Notes under the pieces: generated by a model
Told to the model about the DNA's origin: nothing
Databases searched by the model: none
Seen by the model: the letters and a program-made list of their open reading frames with translations, nothing else
Made by a program: the position numbers and the translations under genes
Shown here: in pieces, positions 18,453 to 26,740 of the stretch
Layout of the letters: every line of letters begins with the position of its first letter
Numbering within the stretch: position 1 is the stretch's first letter
Assembly: GCF_009914335.1 (NCBI RefSeq)
Contig: NZ_CP043925.1
Coordinates: forward strand, 806,001 to 870,000
Length of the DNA: 64,000 nucleotides
Direction: 5' to 3'
Origin: Proteus columbae
Lineage (GTDB): Bacteria > Pseudomonadota > Gammaproteobacteria > Enterobacterales > Enterobacteriaceae

Positions 18453-18800
18453 TTACTCTGCCTTTTCAGTTGCAACAATTTCACCTTGGGGATGAGAAAG
18501 GTGAAAATCATCAAAGAAGGTGTAACGGCCTGGTTTTAGTGGTGCGATTACAACGACAGAATTGGCGCCCGGTGCTAATACTTTTTCTTTACGTAGCTGT
18601 GTACTTTCAAATTCAACAGGGCTAGTGCCTGTATTACGAATTTTTATTCTAATGGGTGTTTTAGCGGGGACTTCAAGTACTTGGGGAATAAGTTCGCCAT
18701 CTTTCATTTCTAATTCAACGGTGTATTTCTCTGCTGCAAAAACAGAGGATGTCACCATTAACAGTAGTAATAATGTATATTTAGAGAGAGTTTTGATCAT
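18453..18800 (-). CDS. Periplasmic cupredoxin-like protein (EfeO N-domain type)
   Basis: 115 residues from the ATG at 18800. A signal peptide (about 1-22) precedes one cupredoxin fold that matches the N-terminal domain of E. coli EfeO: ELIPQVLEVPAKTPIRIKI, then NTGTSPVEFES, and FFDDFHLSHPQGEIVA at the end. Such proteins handle copper or iron in P19/FTR1 systems (FtrB type). The frame is open upstream but the signal peptide fixes the start. Third gene position of the iron operon shows it is a dedicated partner. Confidence 0.85.
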   Translation of the reverse strand: MIKTLSKYTLLLLLMVTSSVFAAEKYTVELEMKDGELIPQVLEVPAKTPIRIKIRNTGTSPVEFESTQLRKEKVLAPGANSVVVIAPLKPGRYTFFDDFHLSHPQGEIVATEKAE

Positions 18801-18810
18801 CAGCGTTTCA

Positions 18811-18855
18811 CTTAAAAAAGAGAAAAAGGATAAATCCAAAGGGTTGGATTTATCC
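18811..18855 (-). terminator. Hairpin with T tract inside the iron operon (attenuator candidate)
   Basis: On the minus strand, GGATAAATCCAA and TTGGATTTATCC (18828-18855, 12-bp perfect stem, 4-base loop) are followed by TTTTTCTCTTTTTT. It lies between the P19 stop and the cupredoxin start. Partial termination would give more P19 than the downstream membrane genes. Confidence 0.75.
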
Positions 18856-18868
18856 GTTATCAAGCTAA

Positions 18869-19426
18869 TTAGTAACTGCCTTTACGGCCCGTACCGCTAT
18901 AGGTGAAATCCCATGACACTTCAAAGGGTTCAAACCAAGGTGAAACGCCTGTTTCTTTATCGATATGGCGACCAAAAGCGATATCTTTGTTGTATGAAGG
19001 CGGGTAAATTTTATAGGTCACGTTATATTGACCATTTCCGTCTAGTTTCAGGTTTTCACCATAGTGAGGGCCATCGTTGGCAACCATTGCCATAAATGTA
19101 CCTTGTTGTTTTTTTGCAGGCGCGTCGGATTTTGTTACGGTGTATTCGATGGTGAGGTAAGGGATCCAATCACCCTCAGCAAATCCATTCGGATTATCTT
19201 CTGTAGCATGAATGTCTGCTTCTAAATGGATATCTGCCTTATCAGCAGCCAAGTGATTCATCGCATGATGACCTTCTTCGGTATCCATTGTGATAGGTTG
19301 GAGATAAACCCCTTGAATTTCCATACCATTTTTAAGAATAGGATGACCAACTGGATACTCGACAGCGAGAGCGGACGCAGAAAGAAATGAGAGTGCAGTG
19401 AGAGAGAGTGCATAGCGATATTTCAT
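18869..19426 (-). CDS. Periplasmic iron-binding protein of the P19/Tp34 family
   Basis: 185 residues. Signal peptide about 1-21 (ending ALA-VEYPVG). The mature protein matches Campylobacter P19 and E. coli FetP: EYPVGHPILKNGMEIQGVYL, MVANDGPHYGENL and GRHIDKETGVSPWF. These contribute Met/His ligands for copper and iron at the dimer interface. First gene of the iron operon, behind a Fur-like box. Equivalent names in other systems are FtrA or FetP. Confidence 0.9.
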   Translation of the reverse strand: MKYRYALSLTALSFLSASALAVEYPVGHPILKNGMEIQGVYLQPITMDTEEGHHAMNHLAADKADIHLEADIHATEDNPNGFAEGDWIPYLTIEYTVTKSDAPAKKQQGTFMAMVANDGPHYGENLKLDGNGQYNVTYKIYPPSYNKDIAFGRHIDKETGVSPWFEPFEVSWDFTYSGTGRKGSY

Positions 19427-19441
19427 GTTTAACCCTTATTA

Positions 19442-19460
19442 TTGAATGATAATTGTTATT
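19442..19460 (-). promoter_or_regulatory. Fur-like box upstream of the P19-FTR1-Efe operon
   Basis: This 19-mer matches the Fur consensus GATAATGATAATCATTATC at 13 positions, including the core AATGATAAT. It lies 16 bp upstream of the P19 start. Iron repression is inferred. Confidence 0.65.
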
Positions 19461-19729
19461 ATTCTTAATAAGGTTAGCATAATTTGCATTAGAAATAGGA
19501 GATAATCTATACGAAAAATATCGCTTAAGTTGGCAGAAAAGTCAGTGAAAATAGTGATAACGTTTTCTTTTATAAAAGAAAAAAATTTGTTGTTCTGAAA
19601 GAAATATATGAATGGAATTAATAATTCCGGGTAATAATACTCAATGAAATCATCTAATTAAGAATGATATATGGAAATCTTATTTATCATAATGAGAAGA
19701 TAAAAGAGAAGACTTCCATACTAAGAAGA
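19461..19729. other. AT-rich region with palindromes, no gene seen
   Basis: Holds a 20-bp perfect palindrome at 19563-19582 (arms TTTTCTTTTA) and GGAATT-AAT-AATTCC at 19614-19628. A 13-mer at 19633-19645 (AATAATACTCAAT) recurs at 20047-20059. Near the end, a loose hairpin (TATGGAA...TTCCATA, about 19669-19720) could terminate the regulator gene that follows on the minus strand. Confidence 0.4.
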
Positions 19730-20017
19730 TTAAATCTGACTTTGAGCGCTCCAAAACTGTTTGGATTGTGTCAGTGCCACAGCAGAAACTTGCTCTTCAT
19801 TTGGTGGTAGGAAAAATGCAGGAGTGACTTTTAGCTCTTGTGCAATATGAAAGAGCATATCAACATCAATCTTACATAGCCCATTCTCATAACGTGAAAA
19901 TTGTTGCTGGCTAATACCGACTCGTTCAGCGACAACCTTTGCTGACAAGCGAAGTTGCTGGCGTTGTTTACGAATTTTATGCCCAATAATTTGAGAAATG
20001 GGATAAATCTTTGACAT
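19730..20017 (-). CDS. MrpJ-like HTH regulator (XRE/Cro family)
   Basis: 95 residues from the ATG at 20017, which has GAGG six bases upstream. An XRE helix-turn-helix spans about 13-67. The recognition helix contains SQQQFSRYE (36-44), the signature of the MrpJ family of Proteus. MrpJ represses motility when MR/P fimbriae are expressed, and Proteus genomes carry many paralogues. No fimbrial gene is near this copy, so it is an orphan. Its targets cannot be read from the sequence. Confidence 0.82.
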   Translation of the reverse strand: MSKIYPISQIIGHKIRKQRQQLRLSAKVVAERVGISQQQFSRYENGLCKIDVDMLFHIAQELKVTPAFFLPPNEEQVSAVALTQSKQFWSAQSQI

Positions 20018-20529
20018 TAGTGACCTCATTCTTCCTATCAACCACCAATAATACTCAATAAATTGAATATCAAGTTTCCGTGTGGATCTTCAAAATAAAC
20101 AAGCACTCCGGCTTGAATGAGTCAAATCCATACTACTGTGTTATCGGTTAATTGGATGAATTATTTATACCCATTACGTTATAAGATGATATTAATTTTC
20201 ATTAAACTATTTTGAGATCTTTCTTTTTTCTAGCAGGATAATCGAGGATTTTTTGATAAGCAGTGCTATATATTGCCTAAACACCATTTATTCTGTCATT
20301 TGTGCTCGCATTTATGATTAATAAAGAGTAAATAATGCAATCACAATAAAAAAGATAAAGCCCTCTTTGACTGTATTTATGCTCGAAAATACCTTTTATA
20401 GGCTTTTTATAATGGGTTATTTTTGAGTTTTTTTTATCTCGTCGCGATTTCCCTTCTTAAACGAGTATCAAACCCAAACAATAATTTTCATTTTGTTGTC
20501 ATTTATAAAATTACATTCACTTCTGATGG
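20018..20529. other. AT-rich intergenic region between the MrpJ-like gene and gss
   Basis: About 510 bp without a convincing open frame. Near the regulator it contains the second copy of the 13-mer AATAATACTCAAT (20047-20059). Promoters for the two divergent genes must lie in or next to it. I recognise nothing else. Confidence 0.35.
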
Positions 20530-20580
20530 TCTACAGCGTTAAGATTGTTATCTATAATACTTATGCAGATTATAAGTATT
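20530..20580 (+). promoter_or_regulatory. gss promoter with an overlapping inverted repeat
   Basis: TCTACA (20530-20535), 17-bp spacer, then a consensus TATAAT (20553-20558). AATACTTAT (20556-20564) and ATAAGTATT (20572-20580) form a 9-bp perfect inverted repeat that overlaps the -10 and the expected transcription start, a good operator position. Confidence 0.55.
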
Positions 20581-20617
20581 GCAGGGTAGTTATCTATTTA
20601 TCGTCAAGGTCGAGATT

Positions 20618-22495
20618 ATGAATGTAAAAGATATCATTCGTCATGAACCATTTGGAACATTGCTAGGCTATGCGCCTGGTGGTGTCGCGATTTACTCTTC
20701 AGATTACAGCAGTATTGATAAAGAAGACTATGCCGCTAATGATTCATTCCGTAGTTATATTGGTAATGAATATATGGGGCACAAGTGGCAGTGTGTTGAG
20801 TTTGCTCGCCGTTTTCTCTATTTGCATTATGGCTCTGTATTTACTGATGTGGGAATGGCTTATGAGATCTTCTCACTGCGTTTTTTACGTAAAACCATCG
20901 ATGACGATATATTGCCATTACAAGCCTTTGCAAATGGTAGCAAACAACCTCCAGCGGTGGGTGCTTTATTGATTTGGCAAGAAGGTGGTGAATTTAAAGT
21001 AACAGGGCATGTTGCTGTTATTACTGAAGTGCTTGAAGATAAAATTCGTATTGCAGAGCAAAATGTTATCCACACTCGATTACCCGCAGGGCAACAGTGG
21101 ACTCGAGAATTACCGCTTAAAGTGACGGATAACGGTTACTTTATTCAAGATACTTTTGATAATACAACTCTATTAGGTTGGATGATCCAAACAGAGCCTA
21201 ATGCTTATAGCCTTCCTCAACCTAAAATTGCGCCTGAACTGTTAGCCATTCATGCGGCAAAACTTGAGAATAAAGGCCAGTTGGATGGTAAATGGTTAGA
21301 TGAAAGTTCACCGCTAGAAAAAGCGTATGTCGTCGCACAACACGGTCATATCATCAATCAAGATAGCTATGAATATTTCACCATTTCAGAAAGTGCAGAG
21401 CAGGAACTTATTCGTGCAAGTAATGAAATGCATTTGATGTATTTGCATGCAACTGAAAAAGTGTTGAAAGACGATAAGCTACTGCGTTTATTCGATATTC
21501 CTGAAGTGTTGTGGCCTCGTATTCGTTTGTCATGGCAAAACAGACGCCATCAAATGATCACGGGACGATTAGATTTTTGTATGGATGAACGTGGTGTCAA
21601 AGTTTATGAATATAATGCTGACTCTGCCTCTTGCCATACAGAAGCTGGCTTAATCATCGAGAAATGGGCACAGAAAGGTGGAATTAAAGAGGGTTTTAAC
21701 CCTGGCGAACGCTTACTTGATGCATTAGCGGATGCTTGGAAACACTGTGATGCAAAACCTTTTGTGCATATTCTTCAAGATGATGATAGTGAAGAAGATT
21801 ATCACGCTCTCTTTATGCAACAATCACTGAATCAAGCAGGTTATAACAGTAAAATTCTACGTGGATTAGATGAACTTCATTGGAATAGTCGTGGTCAATT
21901 GATTGATGCAGACAAGCGGGTTGTTGAATGTGTTTGGAAAACATGGGCTTGGGAAACAGCGTTAGACCAACTAAGAGAAGAGAGTGAACAACAAGCACTG
22001 ATCCCTATTCGTACAGGGCATCCTGAAGGCGAAGTCCGCTTGGTCGATGTGCTTTTACGTCCTGAAATTACCGTTTTTGAACCTCTTTGGACACTTATTC
22101 CTAGTAATAAAGCGATTCTACCTATTTTATGGCAATTGTTCCCTGATAATCCTTATTTGTTAGATACTGATTTCACAGTGACACCTCGTCTTGCACAAAG
22201 TGGTTATGCGGTTAAACCGATTGCGGGTCGTTGTGGTAGTAACATTGGTTTAGTCGATCATAAAGATAATGTGTTAGATGAAACCAGTGGTCAATTTGAT
22301 CATCAAGAAAATATTTACCAAGAATTATGGTGTTTACCAAAAGTGGCAAATCGTTATATCCAAGTTTGCACCTTTACAGTGGGCGGGCATTATGGCGGTT
22401 GTTGTTTACGTTCAGACCCAACTCTAGTAATTAAAAAAGAGAGTGATATTGAACCTTTAATTGTGATTGAAGATAAACACTTTCTAGCTAAATAA
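20618..22495 (+). CDS. gss: Bifunctional glutathionylspermidine synthetase/amidase
   Basis: 625 residues from the ATG at 20618 (AAGG eight bases upstream); the frame is open further out but this start aligns with E. coli Gss. The N-terminal CHAP amidase has catalytic C59 (HKWQCVEFARR) and H131 (TGHVAVI), the same numbers as in E. coli. The C-terminal ATP-grasp synthetase runs from about 215 on, ending with the GGHYGGCC region. The enzyme joins and splits glutathione and spermidine, protecting thiols under oxidative stress. It stands alone between promoter and terminator. Confidence 0.95.
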   Translation: MNVKDIIRHEPFGTLLGYAPGGVAIYSSDYSSIDKEDYAANDSFRSYIGNEYMGHKWQCVEFARRFLYLHYGSVFTDVGMAYEIFSLRFLRKTIDDDILPLQAFANGSKQPPAVGALLIWQEGGEFKVTGHVAVITEVLEDKIRIAEQNVIHTRLPAGQQWTRELPLKVTDNGYFIQDTFDNTTLLGWMIQTEPNAYSLPQPKIAPELLAIHAAKLENKGQLDGKWLDESSPLEKAYVVAQHGHIINQDSYEYFTISESAEQELIRASNEMHLMYLHATEKVLKDDKLLRLFDIPEVLWPRIRLSWQNRRHQMITGRLDFCMDERGVKVYEYNADSASCHTEAGLIIEKWAQKGGIKEGFNPGERLLDALADAWKHCDAKPFVHILQDDDSEEDYHALFMQQSLNQAGYNSKILRGLDELHWNSRGQLIDADKRVVECVWKTWAWETALDQLREESEQQALIPIRTGHPEGEVRLVDVLLRPEITVFEPLWTLIPSNKAILPILWQLFPDNPYLLDTDFTVTPRLAQSGYAVKPIAGRCGSNIGLVDHKDNVLDETSGQFDHQENIYQELWCLPKVANRYIQVCTFTVGGHYGGCCLRSDPTLVIKKESDIEPLIVIEDKHFLAK

Positions 22496-22528
22496 GATCA
22501 TAGACGTTTAGAATTAATAAATGATAGG

Positions 22529-22553
22529 CCCGCCTAATTGGCGGGTTGATTTT
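22529..22553 (+). terminator. Rho-independent terminator of gss
   Basis: CCCGCC (22529-22534), loop TAATT, GGCGGG (22540-22545), then TTGATTTT. Confidence 0.8.
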
Positions 22554-22656
22554 AATAAAGAATATTCTCAGTGATATGTTTTTTATTTGCGACGATTAAA
22601 CCTGCATATTTTGCAATAGCGATTATCTGTTGTGTTGAAAAGGTCATCTCTTTCAT
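22552..22656 (-). CDS. Possible 34-residue small protein downstream of dsdC
   Basis: Begins 18 bp after the dsdC stop on the same strand, with AAGGA eight bases before its ATG. The peptide starts MKEMTFSTQQIIAIAKYAGL and is amphipathic to mildly hydrophobic. It was found by reading the gap and is too short to be sure; no family is recognised. It overlaps the tail of the gss terminator by two bases. Confidence 0.35.
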   Translation of the reverse strand: MKEMTFSTQQIIAIAKYAGLIVANKKHITENILY

Positions 22657-22674
22657 CGTATTTTCCTTAGAAAA

Positions 22675-23619
22675 TTACATTCTTTCCTTGATTTGTTTTT
22701 TCAGCCACTGAATGAAAAGCTGTACTTTAGCATTATTTTTTTCATTTCGAGTGACGAGGTAATAACGCTGAGCGCAAAAAAGCTCACTATTATCAAAAGG
22801 AATAATTAATTCTTTATTAGCCAGTTGTTTTTGCACTAAACGTTTTCTTCCCATCGCCACTCCTGAGTGGTTAACCGCAGCAATAACAGCAAGATCAGAG
22901 CGGTCAAAACAGATATTGCTACGATTAGGAAAAAGTGAAAGCCCCATATATTCACTCCAAGCTCGCCATTCGTCGAAATCAGAGTTATTACTCCAAGCTT
23001 GCCTATCATGCAGTAAGGTGCAATTGGATAGATGATGAATATTGCCAATAAGCTCATGTTTTTTAGCATATTCAGGGCTACATACGGGAATAATAGATTC
23101 TGAAATTAAATCTTCGCAATAAAGATTTTGTAGTTGTTTATCATCAAAATAAATCGCCAGATCAATGCCATAACCTCGAAAGTTAATATCATCATTTCCT
23201 GTGAGTAGATTTAATTCAATAGAGGGATAACGTTCAGTAAAATCTGAAATAAGAGGCACTAGCCAACATTGGGCAATAGAAGGTCGTGAATAAACGGTGA
23301 GAATGCCTGAGACTTCTTGGTTATGAATATCTAAAATTTCTTGGTTAATATCTTCTAGCGTTTTTTTAAGCGCCCAATAAATTCGTTCGCCTTCTTCTGT
23401 TAACTCTATTCGGCGATGAAAGCGGTCAAATAGCTTGATACCTAATTCTTCTTCTAACGTATTAATACGATGACTAATGGCACTTGGCGTTAAGGACAAT
23501 TCTTCTGCTGCTAAAGCGAATGAAAGGTGGCGACCTGTTGCTTCAAAAGTGTGAAGTCTTGCTAATTGATAACTAGATAATCGTTTATTTCTTAAAATCA
23601 CGCTAGAAGATTCAAACAT
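22675..23619 (-). CDS. dsdC: D-serine-responsive LysR regulator DsdC
   Basis: 314 residues. Winged helix near residues 19-78 (LSFALAAEELSLTPSAISHRI), then a LysR effector domain. It matches E. coli DsdC in long runs such as YSRPSIAQCWLVP, TLLHDRQAWSN and GVAMGRKRLVQK. Activates dsdXA in the presence of D-serine. It is divergent from dsdX, with a shared 223-bp control region. Confidence 0.93.
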   Translation of the reverse strand: MFESSSVILRNKRLSSYQLARLHTFEATGRHLSFALAAEELSLTPSAISHRINTLEEELGIKLFDRFHRRIELTEEGERIYWALKKTLEDINQEILDIHNQEVSGILTVYSRPSIAQCWLVPLISDFTERYPSIELNLLTGNDDINFRGYGIDLAIYFDDKQLQNLYCEDLISESIIPVCSPEYAKKHELIGNIHHLSNCTLLHDRQAWSNNSDFDEWRAWSEYMGLSLFPNRSNICFDRSDLAVIAAVNHSGVAMGRKRLVQKQLANKELIIPFDNSELFCAQRYYLVTRNEKNNAKVQLFIQWLKKQIKERM

Positions 23620-23718
23620 TCTTTTATTCTCGTTTTGTTGTTAATAGTAACGTAGGTTAACAATCAAGCTAATGTTAAGATGAAATACCATGCTGCTACT
23701 TATCATAATGTGATTATT

Positions 23719-23734
23719 TGTGCATTGTGTCACT
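23719..23734 (+). promoter_or_regulatory. CRP-like site between dsdC and dsdX
   Basis: TGTGC-N6-TCACT matches the CRP consensus TGTGA-N6-TCACA at 8 of 10 positions. E. coli dsdXA is known to be subject to catabolite control, which makes this plausible. Confidence 0.45.
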
Positions 23735-23842
23735 TATTTGAGTTAATTGAGTTCATCTTAGTGTAAATTTTCATCATTTGTAAGTACCGAATGATTAATA
23801 TTCAATATGATTAACAATAAATAAAATATTTGGGATGGATAT

Positions 23843-25180
23843 ATGGATTCAACGTTATGGGTGCTAGGTACTCTTATAATTAGTATCTTGCTCATTGTTT
23901 TTACTATAATAAAACTTAAGTTTCACCCGTTTTTAGCTTTACTATTGGCAAGCTTCTTTGTGGGTACTGCAATGAAGATGAATCCTTTAGAAATGGTAAA
24001 TGCGATTGAAAACGGTATTGGTGGTACGTTAGGATTTTTAGCTGCAATTATCGGTTTAGGAACTATTCTTGGTAAGATGATGGAAATATCAGGTGCCGCA
24101 GAACGCATCGGTATTACATTACAAAAATGCCGTTGGTTATCTCCAGACGTTATTATGGTATTGGTTGGTCTTATTTGTGGTATTACACTCTTTGTTGAAG
24201 TGGGTGTGGTATTACTGATCCCTCTTGCTTTCTCTATTGCGAAAAAAACAAATACTTCATTATTAAAATTAGCTATTCCATTATGTACAGCATTAATGGC
24301 TGTTCACTGTATTGTTCCTCCTCATCCTGCTGCATTATTCGTGACTAATGAATTAGGGGCAGATATGGGAACCGTTATTGTTGCGGGTCTTGCAGTTGGT
24401 TTAGTGGCATCTTTAGTGGGTGGTCCTTTATTCTTAAAAATATTAGGTGAACGCTTACCATTTAAAACAGTACCTGAAGAATTTTCTGATATGGAAATTC
24501 GTGAAGAAAAAGATTTACCTTCATTAGGTGCCACTCTCTTTACTGTATTACTGCCTATTGTTCTGATGTTGATAAAAACAGCAGCAGAATTAAATATGAC
24601 AAAGGGAACATCGCTTTATACTGCATTACAGTTTATTGGTAACCCAATTACTGCGATGTTTATTGCTGCCTTTGTTGCTTATTATATTCTAGGTATTCGC
24701 CGTAATATGGGAATGAATACGTTATTGAAGAAAACAGAAGATAGCTTTAGCTCTATTGCCAACATCTTATTAATTATTGGTGCGGGTGGTGCTTTTAATG
24801 GCATTTTAAAAGGTAGTGGTTTAAGTGAATCTTTAGCGTTAATTCTTTCTAACTTAGATATGCATCCTATTTTATTGGCTTGGTTAGTCGCCATTATTCT
24901 TCATGCTGCTGTTGGTTCTGCAACTGTTGCAATGATGGGCGCGACTGCAATTGTTGCACCACTAATGCCTTTATACCCAGACATTAGCCCTGAAATTATT
25001 ACATTAGCAATTGGTTCAGGTGCTATTGGTTGTACCATCGTCACAGACTCACTGTTTTGGTTAGTGAAACAGTATTGTAATGCAACTTTAAGTGAAACTT
25101 TTCGTTTTTACAGTGTCGCGACCTTTATTGCCTCCTTTGTCGCACTAGGCGGTACATTTATGCTTTCTTTTGTCATATAA
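23843..25180 (+). CDS. dsdX: D-serine transporter DsdX (GntP family)
   Basis: 445 residues, about 12-14 membrane helices. GntP-family features include GFLAAIIGLGTILGKMMEISG, FVEVGVVLLIPLAF and VGSATVAMMGATAIVAPL. The dsdC-dsdX-dsdA context identifies the substrate as D-serine rather than gluconate. It is followed 12 bp later by dsdA. Confidence 0.92.
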   Translation: MDSTLWVLGTLIISILLIVFTIIKLKFHPFLALLLASFFVGTAMKMNPLEMVNAIENGIGGTLGFLAAIIGLGTILGKMMEISGAAERIGITLQKCRWLSPDVIMVLVGLICGITLFVEVGVVLLIPLAFSIAKKTNTSLLKLAIPLCTALMAVHCIVPPHPAALFVTNELGADMGTVIVAGLAVGLVASLVGGPLFLKILGERLPFKTVPEEFSDMEIREEKDLPSLGATLFTVLLPIVLMLIKTAAELNMTKGTSLYTALQFIGNPITAMFIAAFVAYYILGIRRNMGMNTLLKKTEDSFSSIANILLIIGAGGAFNGILKGSGLSESLALILSNLDMHPILLAWLVAIILHAAVGSATVAMMGATAIVAPLMPLYPDISPEIITLAIGSGAIGCTIVTDSLFWLVKQYCNATLSETFRFYSVATFIASFVALGGTFMLSFVI

Positions 25181-25192
25181 AAGAGAACGACT

Positions 25193-26521
25193 ATGAACCA
25201 TATAGATATAAATAAATTAACAAGCAATTTTCCACTAGTTCGTGACTTAGTGGACTTAAAAGAAGTGGTTTGGTTTAACCCAAAAGTGACCACCACTGAC
25301 CAGGGACTTCCATATGTTGGTTTAACGCAAGATGACGTAATTGACGCACAAGCGAGATTACAACGTTTTGCACCTTATTTAGCAAAAGCATTTCCAGAAA
25401 CGGCTGTCACTCAAGGAATTATCGAATCAGAAGTGGTTGATATTCCTAAAATGAAAGTCGCACTTGAAAAGCGTTATAACACGTCCATTAGCGGTCAATT
25501 GCGTTTGAAAAAGGACAGTCATTTACCTATTTCTGGCTCAATTAAAGCGCGTGGTGGGATTTATGAAGTACTGACTCATGCTGAGAAATTAGCGATAAAC
25601 GCGGGATTGTTGAGCACAGACGATAATTATGAAAAATTATTTTCTGATAAATTCCGTGAGTTCTTTAGCCAATACAGCATTGCTGTTGGCTCAACAGGCA
25701 ACTTAGGTATGTCTATTGGGATCATGAGTGCGAAATTAGGCTTTAGCGTGAGTGTTCATATGTCTGCTGATGCACGTCAGTGGAAGAAAGATAAATTACG
25801 TTCTCATGGCGTTAATGTTGTTGAATATGAACAAGATTACAGCATCGCAGTAGAAGAGGGTCGCAAAGAAGCAGAGAAAGATCCTAACTGTTTCTTTATC
25901 GATGATGAAAACTCAAAAACATTATTTTTGGGTTATGCGGTAGCGGGATTACGTTTAAAACGCCAATTTGAAGAACAAGGTGTTCGTGTTGATAGTGAAC
26001 ATCCTCTGTTTGTTTACCTGCCTTGTGGTGTCGGTGGTGGCCCTGGTGGTGTTGCTTTTGGGCTAAAACTGGCATTTGGGGATGCCGTACACTGCTTATT
26101 TGCAGAGCCAACGCATTCACCTTGTATGTTATTGGGTGTTTATACCCAGTTACATGAAGGCATCTCTGTACAAGAGATTGGTATCGATAACGTAACTGCA
26201 GCTGATGGTCTTGCTGTTGGTCGTGCATCTGGCTTTGTTGGTCGAGCAATGGAGCGCTTAATTGATGGTTATTACACTATTGATGACCAAGAGCTTTATG
26301 ACTTACTCAGTTTATTAAATAAAGAAGAAGGGATTAAGTTAGAACCTTCGGCTTTAGCTGGAATGGCGGGCGCTGTACATGTCACTCAAGCTAAAGATTA
26401 TCTGCAAGGTTTATCACTGGACAGTCAAAAAATGCAAAATGCGACGCATTTAGTCTGGGCGACTGGTGGTGGTATGGTTCCAGCAGATGAAATGCAAAAA
26501 TATCTCGCTCAAGGAAAATAG
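25193..26521 (+). CDS. dsdA: D-serine dehydratase
   Basis: 442 residues. PLP-dependent enzyme turning D-serine into pyruvate and ammonia. The PLP lysine is K118 in SGSIKARGG, the same position as in E. coli; the phosphate-binding loop GSTGNLG and the motif [11 protein letters not shown] are intact. Second gene of dsdXA. For a urinary organism this gives both detoxification and use of D-serine, which is abundant in urine. Confidence 0.96.
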   Translation: MNHIDINKLTSNFPLVRDLVDLKEVVWFNPKVTTTDQGLPYVGLTQDDVIDAQARLQRFAPYLAKAFPETAVTQGIIESEVVDIPKMKVALEKRYNTSISGQLRLKKDSHLPISGSIKARGGIYEVLTHAEKLAINAGLLSTDDNYEKLFSDKFREFFSQYSIAVGSTGNLGMSIGIMSAKLGFSVSVHMSADARQWKKDKLRSHGVNVVEYEQDYSIAVEEGRKEAEKDPNCFFIDDENSKTLFLGYAVAGLRLKRQFEEQGVRVDSEHPLFVYLPCGVGGGPGGVAFGLKLAFGDAVHCLFAEPTHSPCMLLGVYTQLHEGISVQEIGIDNVTAADGLAVGRASGFVGRAMERLIDGYYTIDDQELYDLLSLLNKEEGIKLEPSALAGMAGAVHVTQAKDYLQGLSLDSQKMQNATHLVWATGGGMVPADEMQKYLAQGK

Positions 26522-26531
26522 AGAGAGAACG

Positions 26532-26561
26532 GAGGCTATCAGCTTTTGTTCTGATAGCCTC
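26532..26561 (+). terminator. Hairpin after dsdA
   Basis: GAGGCTATCAG (26532-26542) and CTGATAGCCTC (26551-26561) form an 11-bp perfect stem nine bases after the dsdA stop codon. No T run follows, so it may stabilise the mRNA end rather than terminate by itself. Confidence 0.5.
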
Positions 26562-26680
26562 TCAAAAAATAAAGGGAGTAGTACAAGTATTTTTCTAAAA
26601 CAATAAAAACGTAGCAATATGCTACACCAAGCATTACCTCAAACATTCACACCAGGATGTAAATGTCGTAGTATTATTAT

Positions 26681-26707
26681 AAAAAAGAGGCACCCATTGG
26701 GTGCCTC
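26681..26707 (-). terminator. Rho-independent terminator of the TonB receptor genes
   Basis: GAGGCACCC and GGGTGCCTC (26687-26707) with a 3-base loop, followed on the minus strand by six T. Confidence 0.9.
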
Positions 26708-26740
26708 GCTTACTTTTACGCATGGTTAAAGATAAATTGG

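Noticed and set aside
25896..26249. 117-codon frame antisense to dsdA, rich in His and Gln
   Set aside because: Low-complexity product of reading dsdA backwards; dsdA is intact and conserved throughout.
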